A stretch of 8,531 bases of DNA from assembly GCA_002421475.1 (NCBI GenBank), contig DIJW01000159.1, positions 1-8,531 of the forward strand, in the 5' to 3' direction. A program made the position numbers and the translations under genes. Within the stretch, counting starts at the first letter, position 1, and each line of letters begins with the position of its first letter. This DNA is from Thiomicrospira sp. UBA5634 (lineage in GTDB: Bacteria > Pseudomonadota > Gammaproteobacteria > Thiomicrospirales > Thiomicrospiraceae). The notes below the pieces were generated by a model. The model made no database searches, had not been told where the DNA came from, and saw only the letters and a list, made by a program, of their open reading frames with translations. Of the stretch, positions 6,606-8,531 are shown piece after piece.

Positions 6606-7409
6606 TCATTTATGTCGAGGGTTTTGTTGCCTAACATCCAAACTATCGCGGAATCGATCACCCAAAATATTGATCGCCAACACAACCAACATAAGCGCCA
6701 GGCCTGGTACGATTACTAAATGAGGGGCCACTAATAAATAACGCGTTCCTTCACGAATCATATTACCCCACGATGCTTCAGGTGGCTGAACTCCTAATCC
6801 CAAAAACGAAAGACCCGCTTCAGCAATGACTGCACCGGCAAAACCGAACGTTGCTTCCACCCCTAATGGTGCCAAAATAAGGGGGAATACATGACGCCAT
6901 AAAATAATAGGTTGATTAACACCTAAAGCCCGTGCCGCCTGTATGTGTTCACGGTGACGTAAACTCAAGGTTTGCGCTCGAGCTAAACGTGCATAACCTA
7001 CCCAACCAACAACCACTAAGGCAATAATAACGTTTTCAATACCCGGCCCAAGCACTGCCGCTAAACCAATTGCTAATAATAATCCAGGGAAAGCGAGGAA
7101 GATATCAATAACCTTAGTGATACTTTTATCCACCCAACCGCCGACAAAACCACTATAAATGCCGATTGTTGTGCCAATTAATGCCGAAAAAACCACTACA
7201 CCCAGTGCAACAAACAAGGAAGTTTTCGCCCCTAACAATAAACGTTCAAATAATGGACGACCTAATTCGTCATAACCCAACCAACTCGCCATATCTGCCG
7301 TTGCAATCAGCTTATTTAGGTCAATTCGATTGGCCGACTCACCGACAAAAAATGCGCCCAACGCCATCAAAACCCAAGCTGACACAATCACTAAGCTAAA
7401 TAATCTCAT
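6606..7409 (-). CDS. Peptide-type ABC transporter permease, DppC/OppC-like
   Basis: This is one of the two inner-membrane channel subunits of a dipeptide/oligopeptide/nickel-type ABC importer. At 267 residues it is on the short side for the family, having only a short N-terminal helix (about 4-22) before the typical segment LGYDELGRPLFERLLLGAKTS (44-64). About five further helices follow. The cytoplasmic EAA loop that docks on the ATPase is EHIQAARALGVNQPIILWRHVFP (154-176), and the DppC-like signatures AEAGLSFLGLGVQPPEASWGNMI (196-218) and LNILGD-like INILGDRFRDSLD (246-258) are present. The start is well supported because GAGG at 7421-7418 overlaps the stop of the dppB-like gene and lies eight bases before the ATG. 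ATPase and binding-protein genes are not in this window, so substrate is unknown. Dipeptide, oligopeptide and murein peptide uptake all remain possible. Confidence 0.92.
   Translation of the reverse strand: MRLFSLVIVSAWVLMALGAFFVGESANRIDLNKLIATADMASWLGYDELGRPLFERLLLGAKTSLFVALGVVVFSALIGTTIGIYSGFVGGWVDKSITKVIDIFLAFPGLLLAIGLAAVLGPGIENVIIALVVVGWVGYARLARAQTLSLRHREHIQAARALGVNQPIILWRHVFPLILAPLGVEATFGFAGAVIAEAGLSFLGLGVQPPEASWGNMIREGTRYLLVAPHLVIVPGLALMLVVLAINILGDRFRDSLDVRQQNPRHK
6698..6707. repeat. CCAGGCCTGG palindrome inside the dppC-like gene
   Basis: A full 10-bp copy, only 106 bases from the end of the intergenic palindrome at 6576-6591. On the coding strand it reads CCA GGC CTG G, Pro-Gly-Leu, in the last membrane helix. 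Confidence 0.75.
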
Positions 7410-7417
7410 CCATTTAG

Positions 7418-7421
7418 CCTC
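7418..7421 (-). promoter_or_regulatory. Ribosome-binding site of the dppC-like gene
   Basis: On the minus strand the stop codon TGA of the dppB-like gene (7422-7420) runs into GAGG (7421-7418), eight bases before the next ATG. A ribosome ending dppB covers this site, so coupled translation of the two subunits is likely. Confidence 0.7.
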
Positions 7422-8343
7422 ATTGTGCCAACCTAATTCGTGGGTCTAACCCTGCATAAACCAACTCGGTTAAGGCATTCACGGTAATATAAGCGACGCT
7501 AATAATTAAAATACAACCTTGTACGACCGGATAGTCTCGGCGTTGAATCGAATCGACCAATAACTGCCCTAGCCCAGGCCAATCAAAGACCACTTCGGTA
7601 ATCACCGCACCGCCCAATAAAGTTCCTAACTGCAAACCTAAAATGGTAACCACCGGCAATAAGGCATTTCGTAATGCATGTACGCCGTAAACACGCGCTT
7701 TTGACAAACCCTTAGCACGTGCGGTACGAATATAATCTTCATGGAAGATTTCTAACAAAGATGCACGTAACATTCGCGCCAAAATCGCCGCCAGCGCAGT
7801 GCCTAAAGTGAGTGAAGGCAACACCCACGCCCAAGGCTGATCTGCGCCACTTACCGGCAACCAAGCCAGTGCTATAGAAAACAGTAAAATTAACATCGGA
7901 CCTAACCAGAAGTTCGGAATAGAGACACCGACTAAAGCAATAGTCATCGCTGCGTAATCCGGCCATTGACCGGCTCGCAAAGCTGCCCACATCCCTAAAG
8001 GAAACGCGATGAGAATGGCAATTAACATCGCCATTACCGCTAAATAAGCCGTCATCGGTAAACGTTCAACCAATAAATCGGAAACTGGTTGTTGGAAAAA
8101 AAGTGATTGGCCAAAATTGAATTGCACCAGGCCTGCAAAATATAAAACATATTGTTGCCATAACGGCTTGTCGAGCCCTAGCTGCTGACGTAACGCTTGT
8201 TCATCAGCCGGGCTAGCCCAGTCACCGAGCATCACCGCGACCGGATCTCCGGGCACTAAATGGATTAATAAAAACACCAGGCTGCTCACCACCCAAGTGA
8301 CCAGAACTAATGACAAAATCAACCGCAACAGATAACTGATCAT
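7420..8343 (-). CDS. Peptide-type ABC transporter permease, DppB/OppB-like
   Basis: This is the partner channel subunit of the DppC-like protein in a binding-protein-dependent peptide-type importer. The 307-residue protein has the usual order: an N-terminal helix (about 5-28), the family signature LIHLVPGDPVAVMLGD (26-41), a periplasmic stretch with LRQQLGLDKPLWQQYVLYFAG (51-71), then five helices. The EAA loop is HEDYIRTARAKGLSKARVYGVHALRNALLP (201-230), with the conserved glycine at 212. VITEVVFDWPGLGQLLVDSI (248-267) and RDYPVVQG (269-276) are near-universal in DppB and OppB. The ATG at 8343 overlaps the TGA stop of the L,D-transpeptidase gene by four bases (ATGA) and has no strong ribosome site of its own, pointing to translational coupling. 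Substrate cannot be read from the permease sequence. Confidence 0.94.
   Translation of the reverse strand: MISYLLRLILSLVLVTWVVSSLVFLLIHLVPGDPVAVMLGDWASPADEQALRQQLGLDKPLWQQYVLYFAGLVQFNFGQSLFFQQPVSDLLVERLPMTAYLAVMAMLIAILIAFPLGMWAALRAGQWPDYAAMTIALVGVSIPNFWLGPMLILLFSIALAWLPVSGADQPWAWVLPSLTLGTALAAILARMLRASLLEIFHEDYIRTARAKGLSKARVYGVHALRNALLPVVTILGLQLGTLLGGAVITEVVFDWPGLGQLLVDSIQRRDYPVVQGCILIISVAYITVNALTELVYAGLDPRIRLAQ
8127..8135. repeat. CAGGCCTG-family copy inside the dppB-like gene
   Basis: CCAGGCCTG, preceded by CA so that the left arm CACCAGGCCTG matches the two intergenic palindromes; the right arm departs after the core. On the coding strand it reads GCA GGC CTG GTG, Ala-Gly-Leu-Val. Confidence 0.65.
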
Positions 8344-8531
8344 AAATGGATATCGACAACCGTACCTGCATCTACCGCGTCAAACAAAGCCATAATATCC
8401 TTATTTTTCATTCGGATACAACCCTGTGAGCGTGGCTCACCCATCGGCTCAGTATCTGGAGTTCCGTGAATATAGATGAAACGCTGCATGCTATCAACTG
8501 CACCAAGTCGGTTAACGCCTCTTTCACAACC
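8340..8531 (-). CDS. L,D-transpeptidase (YkuD domain), 3' part
   Basis: The minus-strand frame is open from the window edge to a TGA at 8342-8340, giving the last 63 residues of a YkuD-domain protein whose start lies outside. L,D-transpeptidases act in the periplasm, forming 3-3 (diaminopimelate to diaminopimelate) cross-links or linking proteins to peptidoglycan. The fragment holds the catalytic core: FIYIHGTPD (fragment residues 18-26) with the conserved His22, and the signature SQGCIRM (35-41) with the nucleophile Cys38. GEPRS before the cysteine and MKNKDIMALFDAVDAGTVVDIHL after it are family-typical. GVNRLGAVDSM just before the histidine resembles a group of small YkuD enzymes found in many Proteobacteria. 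All active-site residues seen are intact. Whether it has a signal peptide or peptidoglycan-binding domain cannot be judged. It overlaps the dppB-like start by four bases. Confidence 0.92.
   Translation of the reverse strand, partial: GCERGVNRLGAVDSMQRFIYIHGTPDTEPMGEPRSQGCIRMKNKDIMALFDAVDAGTVVDIHL

Noticed and set aside
7166..7990. Open frames opposite or out of frame with the permeases (7166-7399 plus strand, 7739-7990 minus strand)
   Set aside because: Both overlap full-length DppC- and DppB-like genes with clear EAA loops; no independent support.

Overview
The window looks like ordinary chromosomal DNA from a gammaproteobacterium of moderate GC content. The evidence is a DapD C-terminus that reads almost like the enterobacterial protein, the dapD-yffB-dapE gene order, a type I MurB and a short NagZ of proteobacterial type. 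A sulfur-oxidising Thiomicrospira-like lineage would fit the general look, but that is only a guess. No phage, transposon, tRNA, rRNA or CRISPR array is visible.

Layout. (1) Positions 1-2334, + strand: the 3' end of dapD with an intrinsic terminator, then yffB, dapE and a 76-residue two-helix membrane protein, closely spaced. (2) 2389-2865, +: a stand-alone cyclic-nucleotide-binding-fold protein without a DNA-binding domain. (3) 2928-4363, -: a neurotransmitter:sodium symporter (NSS) family gene carrying one frameshift near 4081. It converges on the previous gene, and a perfect 20-bp palindrome lies between them. (4) 4364-4434: a divergent promoter region. (5) 4435-5457, +: murB. (6) 5484-8531, -: a run read right to left as L,D-transpeptidase (3' part only), dppB-like permease, dppC-like permease, nagZ. 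The first two overlap by ATGA and the next two are 10 bases apart.

How the genes fit together. DapD and DapE make succinylated diaminopimelate intermediates for lysine and peptidoglycan. MurB makes UDP-MurNAc, L,D-transpeptidases remodel cross-links, and NagZ recycles muropeptides. Most of the window is therefore about the cell wall, and the DppBC-like permease, coupled to the L,D-transpeptidase gene, may import peptides, possibly murein peptides (inference).

Most unusual signal. The palindrome CAGGCCTG occurs seven times in 8.5 kb, where about 0.13 would be expected by chance. All seven AGGCCT hexamers found by reading the window have this C/G flank. Four copies are the full CCAGGCCTGG, and two intergenic copies extend to perfect 16- and 20-bp palindromes. 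This looks like a genome-wide iterated element (uptake-sequence-like, HIP1-like or a protein or methylation target). I found no previously undescribed multi-gene system.
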